Source: Nitrosospira sp. 56-18 (GTDB taxonomy: Bacteria; Pseudomonadota; Gammaproteobacteria; Burkholderiales; Nitrosomonadaceae). From it: DNA of 64,000 bases. The stretch spans positions 62,001 to 126,000 of the forward strand of contig MKVR01000002.1 of assembly GCA_001899235.1 (NCBI GenBank), written 5' to 3'. Below the pieces are notes generated by a model, which saw nothing but the letters and a program-made list of their open reading frames with translations, had not been told where the DNA came from and made no database searches. The position numbers were made by a program, and so were the translations under genes. Positions 30,873-40,812 of this stretch are shown here, piece after piece (positions within the stretch are counted from its first letter, which is position 1; every line of letters starts with the position of its first letter).

Positions 30873-31814
30873 ATGACAGCAGAAAACGCGCCTGATACAC
30901 GCGATGCATGGCCAGAACTACAACCGCTGGAAAACTGGCAGGATACCTGCAGCACCGTCCACATGTGGACACAGATCGCCGGCAAAATCCGGCTGACGCT
31001 CTCTCCGCATATCAATCATTGCTGGGGTAGCACGCTGTACGTCGCCTCGCGTGGCCTGACGACCTCGCCTGTTCCCTATGGGTCTTTCACGTTCGCCATC
31101 GATTTCGACTTTGTCGAACACAGGCTGCTCATCACCACCTCGTCAGGGGAACAGCGGGCATTTCCTCTGGGTCCCATGATCGTGGCCGAGTTCTACCGCA
31201 AAATCATGCGGGCGCTGGACGAACTGGATATCCACGTCAGGATCCTCGCCCGGCCGGTCGAAATGGAAGTGGCGATACCCTTCGAGAAAGATACTCAGCA
31301 TGCAAGCTACGATGCCGATGCCGTCAATCGCTTCTGGCGGGCGCTGGTGCAGGCCGACCGCGTCCTGAAGGAGTTCAGGGCGGGATTCATAGGCAAGGCA
31401 AGTCCGGTACACTTTTTCTGGGGAGCGTTCGACCTGGCGGTGACGCGTTTTTCCGGAAGAACCGCGCCGAAGCATCCGGGCGGAGCGCCCAACGTCGCGG
31501 CGTGGGTAATGGAAGAAGCCTATTCGCATGAAGTGTCCAGCGCCGGCTTCTGGGCGGGTGCCGGCCTGGGCGAAGCGGCCTTCTATGGCTATGCCTATCC
31601 GGCTCCTCCCGGCTTCGACAGCTACCCGGTCCAACCGCAGGCCGCCTATTTCCATGAAAAACTGGGTGAATTCATCCTTCCCTATGAAGCTGTGCGCACC
31701 GCGGAGCAACCTGATCGGGCATTGCTCTCGTTTCTGCAGACCACCTACGATGCCGCCGCCACCCTGGCGCATTGGGACCGGGCGGCACTGGAACGCCATC
31801 CCCCCGCGCCGTAA
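30873..31814 (+). CDS. DUF5996 family protein
   Basis: A 313-residue protein of the DUF5996 family, seen in WPELQPLENWQDTCSTVHMW, HINHCWGSTLYVASRGLTTS, HFFWGAFDLAVTRFSGR and EAYSHEVSSAGFWAGAG. These proteins are widespread in Proteobacteria and Actinobacteria and have no known function. GAGGAA precedes the ATG at a good distance. No signal peptide or membrane segment, so it is cytoplasmic. Confidence 0.85.
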   Translation: MTAENAPDTRDAWPELQPLENWQDTCSTVHMWTQIAGKIRLTLSPHINHCWGSTLYVASRGLTTSPVPYGSFTFAIDFDFVEHRLLITTSSGEQRAFPLGPMIVAEFYRKIMRALDELDIHVRILARPVEMEVAIPFEKDTQHASYDADAVNRFWRALVQADRVLKEFRAGFIGKASPVHFFWGAFDLAVTRFSGRTAPKHPGGAPNVAAWVMEEAYSHEVSSAGFWAGAGLGEAAFYGYAYPAPPGFDSYPVQPQAAYFHEKLGEFILPYEAVRTAEQPDRALLSFLQTTYDAAATLAHWDRAALERHPPAP

Positions 31815-32058
31815 ACCCATGAGTACCTATCCGCCTTGCCACAACACAAGGCGGAAGCATGCTGCATGGGGAATGGCTCAGTAGCTGTCCCGCCGCCGCT
31901 GCCCGCTCTCATCCATGGAAAGATACCGGCACCGTCCGGCAATATCCGTCGCAACCCGCCTTGGAAGCAGCCGAGCCAGGGCCGCCTTTCTTCTGTCCTT
32001 CTGTATGCTGACTGCTGTTCATGCCGACATTCAATACGGGCGGGTTGCACCGATGCGC

Positions 32059-32064
32059 TATAAT
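32059..32064 (+). promoter_or_regulatory. Candidate -10 element upstream of ccmA
   Basis: TATAAT stands 23 bases before the ccmA start codon, in the context CGCTATAATGCCGG, which recurs upstream of guaB. A clear -35 at 17 bases is not seen, so this is a weak promoter call. The remaining interval 31815-32087 shows no gene. Confidence 0.4.
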
Positions 32065-32087
32065 GCCGGTTTTTTTGGCCCGAATAA

Positions 32088-32708
32088 ATGCCGGTGCTGC
32101 AAGGAAAAAGCCTGGAGTGCGTGCGGGGCGACCGCCGCCTGTTCCATGGCATAGATTTCACCCTCGAGTCCGGCGGGCTGATGCAGGTCCAGGGGCCCAA
32201 TGGCAGCGGCAAAACCAGCCTGCTGCGCATGCTGTGCGGGCTGGCGCTTCCCGCGCAGGGCGAAATCCTGTGGGATGGCACGAGCATTCGCGCGCTCAAG
32301 GGAGAGTACTATGCCGCGATGACTTATCTGGGCCATCTGGGCGGCGTAAAGGATGACCTGACCGCGATCGAGAACCTGCGCGTTTCCAGCGCGCTGGCTG
32401 GCGTCGATATCGATGAAAAACAGGCGCACGACGCCTTGCAGCACATGGGGCTGGGCGGCCGGGAACTGCTGCCCGCCAAGGTCCTGTCGCAGGGGCAGCG
32501 GCGCAGGGTGACGCTGGCGCGGCTGCTGGTTTGCGGCACGGCATTGTGGATACTGGACGAGCCGCTCACCGCTCTGGACACGGCCGCGGTCAAACTGGTG
32601 CGGGGCCTGATGGAGCGGCATCTGGAGCATGGCGGGATGATCGTGATGACCACCCACCAGGAACTCGAAATTGCCGCCGGCGCAACCCAGCAACTGAAGC
32701 TCGCCTGA
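32088..32708 (+). CDS. ccmA: Haem exporter ATP-binding protein CcmA
   Basis: A 206-residue ABC ATPase of cytochrome c maturation System I. Walker A is GPNGSGKTS, the signature VLSQGQRRRVTLARL and Walker B LWILDEPLTALD. With CcmB, CcmC and CcmD it drives release of haem-loaded CcmE. It heads the ccm cluster, with only 1 base between it and ccmB. Confidence 0.96.
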   Translation: MPVLQGKSLECVRGDRRLFHGIDFTLESGGLMQVQGPNGSGKTSLLRMLCGLALPAQGEILWDGTSIRALKGEYYAAMTYLGHLGGVKDDLTAIENLRVSSALAGVDIDEKQAHDALQHMGLGGRELLPAKVLSQGQRRRVTLARLLVCGTALWILDEPLTALDTAAVKLVRGLMERHLEHGGMIVMTTHQELEIAAGATQQLKLA

Positions 32709-32709
32709 C

Positions 32710-33369
32710 ATGTTTTTCTGGATAATCCGACGTGATCTCCTGCTTGCCATGCGGCGGCGCTCGGACGTCCTGACGACACTATTCTTTTTCATTATCGTGG
32801 TGAGCCTGTTTCCCCTCGGCGTGGGGCCGGAAATGAACATGCTTCGCACCATGGCCCCCGGCGTGGTCTGGGTGGCGGCGCTACTGGCCTCGATGCTGTC
32901 GCTGGGACGGATGTTCGCCAGCGATCATCTGGACGGTACGCTGGAACAGATGCTGCTCTCGCCTCAATCGTTATCCATGCTGGTGCTGGGCAAGGCACTC
33001 GCCCACTGGCTGGTTACCGGGGTGCCGCTGGTGCTGATGGCCCCGGTGCTGGGGATACAGTACGACCTTACGGGAGAGGCGCTGCTGGTGCTGACCGTCT
33101 CCCTGCTGCTGGGCACGCCGGTGCTGAGCCTGATCGGCGCCATTGGTGCAGCGCTGACCCTGGGGCTGCGCGGCGGCGGTGTCCTGGTTTCGCTCCTGGT
33201 ATTGCCGCTCTATATACCCGTCCTGATTTTTGGTGCAGGCGCGGTGGAAGCGAGCGCTGCTGGCCTGGGGGCCGGGGCGCATATGTCCCTGCTGGGAGCG
33301 TTCCTGCTGGCCTCCGTGGTGCTGGCGCCCTGGACCGCGGGCGCATCGCTGCGCATCTCTATGGAATAG
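32710..33369 (+). CDS. ccmB: Haem exporter permease CcmB
   Basis: A 219-residue membrane protein with about six hydrophobic segments. FASDHLDGTLEQMLLSP and KALAHWLVTGVPLVL are CcmB signatures. It pairs with CcmA. After it a 252-base gap precedes ccmC, so ccmC may also have its own promoter. Confidence 0.95.
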   Translation: MFFWIIRRDLLLAMRRRSDVLTTLFFFIIVVSLFPLGVGPEMNMLRTMAPGVVWVAALLASMLSLGRMFASDHLDGTLEQMLLSPQSLSMLVLGKALAHWLVTGVPLVLMAPVLGIQYDLTGEALLVLTVSLLLGTPVLSLIGAIGAALTLGLRGGGVLVSLLVLPLYIPVLIFGAGAVEASAAGLGAGAHMSLLGAFLLASVVLAPWTAGASLRISME

Positions 33370-33621
33370 GAATACGGCCCGTATGGCGCAGAGAACCGGA
33401 AGGAACAGGATCGGCGGCAATGTGGCAGGAGAGATAGCCCCGGGAAAAAGCGCCGCCGAGCCTTTCCGCCGGGGCTCTTCCCCGAATAACTCGCTCACCG
33501 GTGTCCCGCGGCGACGTGCACGATTCATGAAGAAACCAATTCTGAATTCAAGATTTTTAGGTTAAAATTGCGAGTTACTCACTGAAGCACTGCATCCAAG
33601 CTATGGTTTTTAGTATTTGAC

Positions 33622-34368
33622 ATGGCGATAAACTGGTTCAAATATTCGTCTCCCGCGAGTTTCTACTTTCTCGCCGGCAAGATGATTCCGCTGTTTTCCA
33701 TCGCTGCGATCGTCTTGGGCGCGGCAGGGCTTTATATCGGTTTTTTCGTGGCTCCGACCGATTTCCAGCAGGGGGAGGCCTACCGGATCATTTTCATCCA
33801 TGTGCCCGCCGCCTGGTTGTCCATGTTTCTCTATGTCATCATGGCAATATGGTCCGGCATCGGCCTTGCCTTCAACACCCGCCTTTCATCGATGGTCGCG
33901 ACCGCCATTGCGCCGACGGGAGCAATGTTCACTTTTCTCGCCTTGTGGACGGGCGCGCTGTGGGGCAAACCCATGTGGGGTACCTGGTGGGTATGGGATG
34001 CGCGGCTTACGTCCGAATTGATCCTGCTGTTCCTGTATATCGGTTTCATGTCCCTGCAGGCCGCAATAGATGATCCGCGCCGCGCCGACAAGGCCGGGGC
34101 CATGATTGCCCTCGTAGGGGTGGTGAACATCCCGATCATCTATTTCTCGGTGAAATGGTGGAATACGCTGCACCAGGGCGCCACCGTCAGCCTGACCCAA
34201 TCGCCGAAGATGGCAACCACGATGCTGACCGGCATGCTGATCATGTCGCTTGCCTGCTGGATGTATGCCATCGCGGTGATATTGATACGCACCCGCGCCA
34301 TCATCCTGGAACGGGAACGTCATACCGCCTGGGTGGGAGAATTGCAATTACAGGGAGCCACACGTTGA
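33622..34368 (+). CDS. ccmC: Haem-handling protein CcmC
   Basis: A 248-residue membrane protein with six helices and the tryptophan-rich haem-binding motif WGTWWVWDARLTSELILLF. Flanking His residues serve as haem ligands. It loads haem onto CcmE. No good ribosome binding site precedes the ATG. The next gene, ccmD, overlaps its stop codon. Confidence 0.95.
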   Translation: MAINWFKYSSPASFYFLAGKMIPLFSIAAIVLGAAGLYIGFFVAPTDFQQGEAYRIIFIHVPAAWLSMFLYVIMAIWSGIGLAFNTRLSSMVATAIAPTGAMFTFLALWTGALWGKPMWGTWWVWDARLTSELILLFLYIGFMSLQAAIDDPRRADKAGAMIALVGVVNIPIIYFSVKWWNTLHQGATVSLTQSPKMATTMLTGMLIMSLACWMYAIAVILIRTRAIILERERHTAWVGELQLQGATR

Positions 34369-34562
34369 ACTGGGCCAGCATGTCCGATTTTTTTTCCATG
34401 GGCGGGTATGGGCTTTACGTCTGGGGCTCCTATCTCGTGGCGATTGTCTGCATCGCCGGGGAGGTTATTCTTGTTTTTAACCGCAGGCGAACTTTGATGA
34501 AGCATCTCAGTCTGATTCATCAGTCAAACAAACAAGAGAAAATAAATGAAACCGCGTCATAA
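34365..34562 (+). CDS. ccmD: Haem exporter protein CcmD
   Basis: A 65-residue one-helix protein, with [20 protein letters not shown] then a membrane helix and a basic [10 protein letters not shown], as in CcmD. I use the TTG at 34365, which overlaps the ccmC stop and has GGGAG 7 bases upstream; homologues often begin MNW. ATG 34380 is the alternative. It stabilises the CcmABC-CcmE complex. It overlaps ccmE by 17 bases. Confidence 0.85.
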   Translation: MNWASMSDFFSMGGYGLYVWGSYLVAIVCIAGEVILVFNRRRTLMKHLSLIHQSNKQEKINETAS

Positions 34563-34992
34563 AAAACTGGCAATTATCGCTTCCGGCGTGACGGCACTGG
34601 GGGTTGCCTCGATACTTGTGCTGAACGCGTTCCAGAGCAATCTCGTATTCTTTTTCAGTCCCAGCCAGGTGGCCGCCAACGAAGCTCCCGTGGGAAAAAG
34701 CTTCCGGATCGGCGGACTGGTGGAAGAAGGCAGCGTCAGGCGTCAGAATGACGGCGTGACCGTGAATTTCGTTGTAACCGATACGGCAAAAGTGATTCCG
34801 GTGGTCTATACGGGCATTCTCCCCGACCTTTTCAAGGAAGGCAAAGGCGTGGTGGCCCAGGGAAAACTGGCAAGCGATGGCGTTTTCCGCGCGGATGAGG
34901 TCCTTGCCAAGCATGATGAGAACTATATGCCTCCCGAAGCGGCCAGTGCGCTCGACCAGGCGGAAAAGGCCCGAAAAACGGTGATGCAATAA
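34546..34992 (+). CDS. ccmE: Haem chaperone CcmE
   Basis: A 148-residue periplasmic haem chaperone anchored by an N-terminal helix ([19 protein letters not shown]). The OB-fold body contains [12 protein letters not shown], and [11 protein letters not shown] holds the His that binds haem covalently and the conserved Tyr. It passes haem from CcmC to CcmF. Confidence 0.96.
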   Translation: MKPRHKKLAIIASGVTALGVASILVLNAFQSNLVFFFSPSQVAANEAPVGKSFRIGGLVEEGSVRRQNDGVTVNFVVTDTAKVIPVVYTGILPDLFKEGKGVVAQGKLASDGVFRADEVLAKHDENYMPPEAASALDQAEKARKTVMQ

Positions 34993-35100
34993 GCGCTGGA
35001 GAGGATTCGCATAGCAGGCCGGCAGGATTTCTGTAATCGCTCCTTTCTTCCATATCCGAAATATCCGAATTTTTCCAATTCATAACGGACAGCCACTACC

Positions 35101-37140
35101 ATGATCCCAGAACTCGGTAATTTTGCTCTGATCCTTGCGATGCTGCTGGCGCTGATACAGGGCACCCTGCCCATCATCGGCGCGGCGCGGGGAATTCCCT
35201 CATGGGTTGCGCTGGCCCGGCCGGTGGTGCAGGGACAGTTCGTATTTGTCGCCATCGCCTTCTTCTGCCTCGCCTATTCGTTCGTCAACAATGATTTTTC
35301 CGTGATGAACGTGGCGCAGAACTCCAATTCGAAGCTGCCCCTGGAGTATCGTTTTGCAGCCACCTGGGGTTCCCACGAAGGTTCCCTGCTGCTGTGGGTG
35401 TTGATGCTGGCGACCTGGTCGGTCGCCGTAAGCGTATTCAGCCGCCGCCTGCCGGATGACATGGTTGCCCGCGTGCTGGGTGTCATGGGCCTGGTAAGCG
35501 TGGGATTTCTGCTGTTCCTGCTGTTCACCTCCAATCCTTTCGACCGGCTTCTGCCCGGCGCGCCGGAAGGCAGCGACCTCAATCCCCTGCTGCAGGATCC
35601 GGGCATGGTGTTCCATCCTCCCATGCTCTACATGGGTTATGTAGGTTTCTCGGTGGCATTCGCCTTCGCCATTTCCGCCTTGCTGAGCGGACAGATGGAT
35701 GCAACCTGGGCGCGCTGGTCACGTCCCTGGACCACGGTTGCCTGGCTTTTCCTCACCATCGGCATCATGCTGGGGAGCTGGTGGGCATATTATGAACTGG
35801 GCTGGGGCGGCTGGTGGTTCTGGGATCCGGTCGAGAACGCATCCTTCATGCCCTGGCTGGTGGGCACCGCGCTGGTGCATTCACTGGCTGTCACGGAAAA
35901 ACGCGGCAGCTTCAAAAGCTGGACCGTGCTGCTTGCCATCTGCGCATTCTCGCTGAGCCTGCTTGGCACCTTCCTGGTCCGCTCGGGCGTCCTGACATCC
36001 GTCCATGCTTTTGCCACCGATCCGAAACGCGGTATTTTCATCCTGGCCTTCCTCGTGATCGTGATTGGCTTCTCCCTGCTGCTTTTTGCCTGGCGCGCGC
36101 CGAAAATCGGGTTGGGCGGCAAATTCGAGCTGGTCTCGCGCGAGTCTCTCCTTCTCGCCAACAACCTGCTGATGATGGTGGCTGCCGGCAGCATCCTGCT
36201 CGGCACGCTTTATCCGCTGATCATGGATTCGCTCGAACTCGGCAAGATATCCGTCGGCCCGCCCTACTTCGAGGCAGTATTCGTGCCATTGATGACACCC
36301 GCGATTTTCCTGATAGGCCTCGGTCCGTTGGCACGCTGGAAGCAGGCCAGCCTGCCCGAACTGGCCATACGGTTGCGCTGGGCTTTCGCGGTGAGCCTCA
36401 TAACCGCGCTGCTGATGCCTTTCGTGATGGGAGAATGGAAGCCCTTCGTGAGCTTCGGCCTGCTGCTGGCCTTCTGGGTCATCGCCAGCATCGTCGCCAG
36501 CATACTGCACAGGGTTCGCAGCAGCGGCAAGGAAGGGGTTTTCGCGAAGCTGGCTGCCCAGTCCCGCAGCTACTACGGCATGCATTTCGCCCACTTGGGC
36601 ATAGGGGTGTTCATCATAGGCGTGACCCTGGTCGGGGGCTATGAAACGGAGAAAGACGTGCGCATGGAAATCGGCGATACGGTCGAGGTCGGCGGCTACA
36701 CCTTCCGTTTCAATGGAGCCAGCAAATCCCAGGGACCTAACTATATTGCCGATATCGGCAACATGGATGTACTGCGTAACGGCCAGAAAATCCAGGCCAT
36801 GCAGCCGGAGAAACGGGTCTACAACGCTTCCGGCATGGCCATGACGGAAGCGGCGATCGATACCGGCATTTTTCGCGACCTCTATGTCGCACTGGGCGAA
36901 CCGCTGGAAAACGGCGCCTGGGTGGTTCGGGTCTACCACAAGCCATTCGTGGACTGGATCTGGTTTGGCTGCCTGCTGATGGCGTTCGGCGGCGGGCTGG
37001 CCGTATCAGACCGGCGCTACCGCCTATCCTCGCGGAAGGAACGCGAGCCCGCGGATGACAAGAAAGCTTCCGGCAAAAAAGCGCCCTCCGGCAGGAAGGC
37101 TCCGGTTGCGCCCGTGATCGCGCGGAGCGGGAAGGTCTGA
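35101..37140 (+). CDS. ccmF: Cytochrome c haem lyase subunit CcmF
   Basis: A 679-residue membrane protein of the haem ligation complex. The WWD domain reads WGGWWFWDPVENASFMPWL. NSNSKLPLEYRFAATWGSHE and GVLTSVHAFATDP are also conserved. A Lys/Pro-rich tail follows the last membrane segment (KKASGKKAPSGRK). It shares one base with ccmG. Confidence 0.97.
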   Translation: MIPELGNFALILAMLLALIQGTLPIIGAARGIPSWVALARPVVQGQFVFVAIAFFCLAYSFVNNDFSVMNVAQNSNSKLPLEYRFAATWGSHEGSLLLWVLMLATWSVAVSVFSRRLPDDMVARVLGVMGLVSVGFLLFLLFTSNPFDRLLPGAPEGSDLNPLLQDPGMVFHPPMLYMGYVGFSVAFAFAISALLSGQMDATWARWSRPWTTVAWLFLTIGIMLGSWWAYYELGWGGWWFWDPVENASFMPWLVGTALVHSLAVTEKRGSFKSWTVLLAICAFSLSLLGTFLVRSGVLTSVHAFATDPKRGIFILAFLVIVIGFSLLLFAWRAPKIGLGGKFELVSRESLLLANNLLMMVAAGSILLGTLYPLIMDSLELGKISVGPPYFEAVFVPLMTPAIFLIGLGPLARWKQASLPELAIRLRWAFAVSLITALLMPFVMGEWKPFVSFGLLLAFWVIASIVASILHRVRSSGKEGVFAKLAAQSRSYYGMHFAHLGIGVFIIGVTLVGGYETEKDVRMEIGDTVEVGGYTFRFNGASKSQGPNYIADIGNMDVLRNGQKIQAMQPEKRVYNASGMAMTEAAIDTGIFRDLYVALGEPLENGAWVVRVYHKPFVDWIWFGCLLMAFGGGLAVSDRRYRLSSRKEREPADDKKASGKKAPSGRKAPVAPVIARSGKV

Positions 37141-37661
37141 TGCGTTTCCTGCTTCCGCTGATCGCCTTTATCGTCCTGGTCGGGTTCCTGCTCGTCGGCC
37201 TCAATCTGAATCCGCGGCAGGTTCCTTCGCCGCTGATTGGAAAGCCTGCTCCCGAGTTCCAGCTGGAGGAGCTCCATGCATCGGACAAGACGCTCACATC
37301 GAAGGACAATCTCGGGAAGGTATGGCTGCTGAACGTATGGGCCTCCTGGTGCGTGTCATGCCGCGAAGAGCACCCGCTGCTGGTCGAACTGTCCAAGGCC
37401 GGGATAGTCCCGGTCTACGGCCTCAACTACAAGGACGAACGGGATCTGGCCCTGCAGTGGCTCAGGCAGTTTGGCGATCCCTATGTAGCGAGCGCCAGGG
37501 ACCCGGAAGGCAGGACAGGCATCGAATACGGCGTTTACGGCGTGCCCGAAACCTATGTCATCGACAAGAACGGCGTCATTCGCTACAAGCAGATAGGCCC
37601 GGTGACCGTGGATGCGCTTCAGAACAAGATACTCCCGCTGGTGAAGGAACTGCAAGGATGA
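37140..37661 (+). CDS. ccmG: Thiol:disulfide oxidoreductase CcmG/DsbE
   Basis: A 173-residue thioredoxin-fold protein with an N-terminal membrane anchor (FLLPLIAFIVLVGFLLVGL), active site WASWCVSCREEHP, and the cis-Pro region GVPETYVIDKNG. It keeps apocytochrome CXXCH cysteines reduced. The stop overlaps the ccmH start (ATGA). Confidence 0.96.
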   Translation: MRFLLPLIAFIVLVGFLLVGLNLNPRQVPSPLIGKPAPEFQLEELHASDKTLTSKDNLGKVWLLNVWASWCVSCREEHPLLVELSKAGIVPVYGLNYKDERDLALQWLRQFGDPYVASARDPEGRTGIEYGVYGVPETYVIDKNGVIRYKQIGPVTVDALQNKILPLVKELQG

Positions 37662-38155
37662 GCGTTCCAGGGTTTTCAGGCTTGAATAAATTTCTCCTGT
37701 TATTTGCGCTCTTATTTCTCCTCCTGCCTTACGGCTGGGCCAAGGAAGCCGCGCCTATCGCGGAAGACCCGGAAATCGAGCGGCGCATGATCGCCCTGTC
37801 CGAGGACTTGCGTTGCCTGGTATGCCAGAATGAATCCCTCGCCGGTTCCAGAGCGGATTTTGCCAACGATCTGCGGCGTGAGATACGCGAGCAGATGAAA
37901 GCGAACAAGAGCGACAAGGAAATCGTCGATTTTCTGGTCGCGCGCTATGGCGATTTCGTGCTCTACCGCCCGCCGATGAAACCCACCACCATCCTTCTGT
38001 GGTTCGGTCCCTTTGTATTCCTGATAATCGGCGCGATAATACTGGTCGTCTATCTCAAGCGCCGCCGCAAGCAGATCGAAGAACCCATGCTATCGGAACA
38101 GCAACGCAAGCAGGCTGAAGCCCTGCTGGAGGAAAGCAAGGGTAACAACGCATGA
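37658..38155 (+). CDS. ccmH: Cytochrome c maturation protein CcmH
   Basis: A 165-residue protein with a signal peptide, the redox motif LRCLVCQNESLAGS, and a C-terminal membrane segment (LLWFGPFVFLIIGAIILVVYL). It works with CcmG on apocytochrome. Overlapping start and stop codons on both sides indicate tight translational coupling. Confidence 0.95.
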   Translation: MSVPGFSGLNKFLLLFALLFLLLPYGWAKEAAPIAEDPEIERRMIALSEDLRCLVCQNESLAGSRADFANDLRREIREQMKANKSDKEIVDFLVARYGDFVLYRPPMKPTTILLWFGPFVFLIIGAIILVVYLKRRRKQIEEPMLSEQQRKQAEALLEESKGNNA

Positions 38156-39489
38156 CGTCATTCTGGGTTGTGGCCGGCATATTCATTGTCGGCGCCTTGC
38201 TGTTTGTCCTGCCTACCTTGCTGAGCAAACGGAATCGTGAAATCGGCGGGGAGCGCGACTCGACCAATGTCTCGGTTTATCGGGATCAACTGGCCGAGCT
38301 CGACAATGATTTGCGCAGCGACATCCTTACCAGGGAACAATACGAGCAGAGCAAGCGGGAACTGCAGCAGCGGATGCTGCAGGATGTCCCGCAGGAGGAA
38401 ACCACGGCTACCGCGATAATGGGCGGGAGCCACAAGAATGTAGCCACGGTAGCCTTGACAGTCCTGGTGGTGCCGCTGCTTGCCGTGTCCCTGTATCTTT
38501 GGCTGGGGAATACCAAAGCGCTGCTGCCCCAACCGGCGGCTGAGCAAATGCCGATGGCGGGCATGGGGGAAGAGGAAGGCGGCCATGCGAACATTTCATC
38601 CGTGCTGGAGAACCTGACGGCGCGCCTCCGGGAACAGCCGGACGATGTGGAAGGCTGGCTCATGCTGGGACGGACTTATGCCATCATGCGCCGTTTCACC
38701 GACGCGAAAAGCGCCTACGAAAGGGTGATGGCGCTGTCCCCCGACAACGCCGAATACATCACCGACTATGCCGACATCGTGGCGATGGTCAATGACGGAA
38801 GCCTGATAGGCAAGCCGGAGGAACTGATCAACAAGGCCTTGCGCCTCGATCCGGGGAACCCCAAAGCCCTGGCATTGGCAGGTACCGTCGAATTCGAGAA
38901 GAAGCGATACAAGCAGGCAGCCGGCTACTGGGAGAAATTATTGGCGCTGGTCCCGCCGGGCACTCAACTGGAACAGTCCATCCGCGACAGCATTGCCGAA
39001 GCGAACTCACTCGCCGCCGGCAAGGGTTCCATCGCCGCAGGCAGGATGCAGGAGCAGTCGCCTCCCGGCACTGGCAGCCAGACCACGCCACCGGGACAGA
39101 ATCGATCTGCGTCCGCCGCGGCCGCGGGAACTGGGGGAGCATCCTCGGGTACGCTTTCCGGCAAGGTGACGCTGGGCCCGGCCATGGCTGGCAAGGCTTC
39201 CCCGAACGACAGCCTGTACATCTTCGCACGCGCCAAGGTCGGTCCCCGTGCGCCTCTGGCAACCTTGCGCCTGCAGGTCAAGGATCTTCCGGCAAACTTT
39301 ACCTTGAACGACTCCATGGCAAGATCCGGCGTGCAGCTATCGACCTTTGGAGATGAAGTCGTGGTGGGCGCCAGGATATCGAAATCCGGATCTCCCATGC
39401 CCCAGCCAGGCGACCTGCAAGGGCTTAGCCAGCCAATCCGGGTCGGCGCATCGGGAATCAGTGTCGTAATCGATCAAACACTGCCCTAA
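38152..39489 (+). CDS. ccmI: Cytochrome c maturation protein CcmI with TPR repeats
   Basis: A 445-residue protein. Two N-terminal membrane segments flank a cytoplasmic loop (DQLAELDNDLRSDILTREQY). TPR repeats at about 145-270 (EGWLMLGRTYAIMRRFTDAK; KALALAGTVEFEKKRYKQAA) chaperone apocytochrome. An Ala/Gly/Pro-rich linker precedes a C-terminal periplasmic domain (SGKVTLGPAMAGKA; DSLYIFARAK). Last gene of the ccm cluster. Confidence 0.93.
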   Translation: MTSFWVVAGIFIVGALLFVLPTLLSKRNREIGGERDSTNVSVYRDQLAELDNDLRSDILTREQYEQSKRELQQRMLQDVPQEETTATAIMGGSHKNVATVALTVLVVPLLAVSLYLWLGNTKALLPQPAAEQMPMAGMGEEEGGHANISSVLENLTARLREQPDDVEGWLMLGRTYAIMRRFTDAKSAYERVMALSPDNAEYITDYADIVAMVNDGSLIGKPEELINKALRLDPGNPKALALAGTVEFEKKRYKQAAGYWEKLLALVPPGTQLEQSIRDSIAEANSLAAGKGSIAAGRMQEQSPPGTGSQTTPPGQNRSASAAAAGTGGASSGTLSGKVTLGPAMAGKASPNDSLYIFARAKVGPRAPLATLRLQVKDLPANFTLNDSMARSGVQLSTFGDEVVVGARISKSGSPMPQPGDLQGLSQPIRVGASGISVVIDQTLP

Positions 39490-39516
39490 GAAGCCCTGAA
39501 CAGGAAATCCTGAACT

Positions 39517-39551
39517 CCGGTGTTGCCATATTGGCAAAATGGCAATACCGG
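39517..39551. terminator. Hairpin between convergent ccmI and ctaA
   Basis: CCGGTGTTGCCAT (39517-39529) and ATGGCAATACCGG (39539-39551) pair over 13 positions with one mismatch and a 9-base loop. It lies 28 bases after the ccmI stop and upstream of the ctaA stop. There is no T tract, so a terminator or RNA-stabilising role is tentative. Confidence 0.4.
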
Positions 39552-39719
39552 GAATTTCCGTATCCCTCCCCGCGTCGTTGCTTGTCCCTCCTGCAGCGAG
39601 AAGTCCGGTTTCGGGCTCGCCCCGAATATATCCATATCCCGCTTTTCCGCATATGTACGCGCATATGTACGGTGAGGAACGTGTTGTCGGTCTGTCCTCC
39701 CGCGCGGTACTCCATCCTC

Positions 39720-40730
39720 TTATCCCAGCCGGTGCCTCACCCACAGAGCCGCGGTAAACAACAGCAAGGCTCCGGCCTGGTGGGCTGCCGCCAGGTGGAG
39801 TGGAACCACCAGCAACAGCGTGGAAATTCCCAGGCTTATCTGCACCACCAGCATGAACAACAGGAAATTGCAGGCCATGCGGGTGGAACCGGCGAGTGGA
39901 ACACCTCTGGTTTTAAACCAGAATATCGGGACCAGAATCGCCAGCATCCAGGCGATCAGCCGATGGTCGAATTGTACCGTTGCCATGTTATCGAAGAAGT
40001 TGCGATACCAGGGCTCCAGCATGAATATCTCGGGCGGTATAACGTGCCCGTTCATAAGGGGAAAGGTGTTGTAGGCGAGGCCCGCCCGGATTCCGGCCAC
40101 GAATCCCCCCGACAACACCATAATGAATATCAGCACGGTAAGGAAAGTGGAAAAACGCCGCAACTCGTGGACTTTGCTGTTGACAAGAGATGAGTCTGGG
40201 CGGGAAAGCAGGCCGAGCGCCACCCAGAACATTGCGGCGTAAATGATGAACGCAAGCCCCAGGTGGGCTGTCAGGCGGTATTGGCTGACATGGGGGTTGT
40301 CCACCAGGCCGCTCTTTACCATGTACCATCCCATCGCCCCTTGCAGCCCCCCCAGTACGAAAATGCCAGCCAGCTTGAGGCCAAGCGGCCCATCGATGCC
40401 CTTCCTGGCGATGAAATATAAAAAGGGAATGAAAAATGCCAGACCAATGACACGCCCCAGCAACCGGTGAAAGTATTCCCACCAGAAAATGCCCTTGAAT
40501 TCTTCCAGGCTCATTCCGAGGTTGACTTTCTTGTATTGCGGTGTCTGATGGTATTTTTCAAAAAGTTCGTTCCAATCCTCGCTGCTGAGAGGAGGAATGG
40601 TTCCAATGAGAGGCTGCCATTCGACGATGGACAGCCCGGAATTGGTAAGCCGGGTGACGCCACCCACTACCACCATGGCAAACACCAGGGCACAGCAGGT
40701 CAGTAGCCAGGCTGCGATTTGTTTTTTCAT
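39720..40730 (-). CDS. ctaA: Haem A synthase (COX15/CtaA)
   Basis: A 336-residue membrane protein with about eight helices. It oxidises the C8 methyl of haem O to give haem A for aa3-type cytochrome oxidases. Conserved segments are [49 protein letters not shown] and [15 protein letters not shown] with haem-ligand His residues. It converges with the ccm cluster. Confidence 0.95.
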   Translation of the reverse strand: MKKQIAAWLLTCCALVFAMVVVGGVTRLTNSGLSIVEWQPLIGTIPPLSSEDWNELFEKYHQTPQYKKVNLGMSLEEFKGIFWWEYFHRLLGRVIGLAFFIPFLYFIARKGIDGPLGLKLAGIFVLGGLQGAMGWYMVKSGLVDNPHVSQYRLTAHLGLAFIIYAAMFWVALGLLSRPDSSLVNSKVHELRRFSTFLTVLIFIMVLSGGFVAGIRAGLAYNTFPLMNGHVIPPEIFMLEPWYRNFFDNMATVQFDHRLIAWMLAILVPIFWFKTRGVPLAGSTRMACNFLLFMLVVQISLGISTLLLVVPLHLAAAHQAGALLLFTAALWVRHRLG

Positions 40731-40812
40731 ATGAAATAGAACTCGCTATACCTATTGTTGGTGCAGATGCATGATGAACAGATAGGCCGGAAAACCAGAC
40801 CGGCTTGCATCG

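Noticed and set aside
33615-33620. TTGACA immediately before the ccmC start codon
   Set aside because: Too close to the start codon to serve as a -35 for ccmC; no matching -10 upstream of the gene.
39650-39672. Direct repeat CGCATATGTACG
   Set aside because: Two short copies in an intergenic region with no associated structure; too little to support a function.
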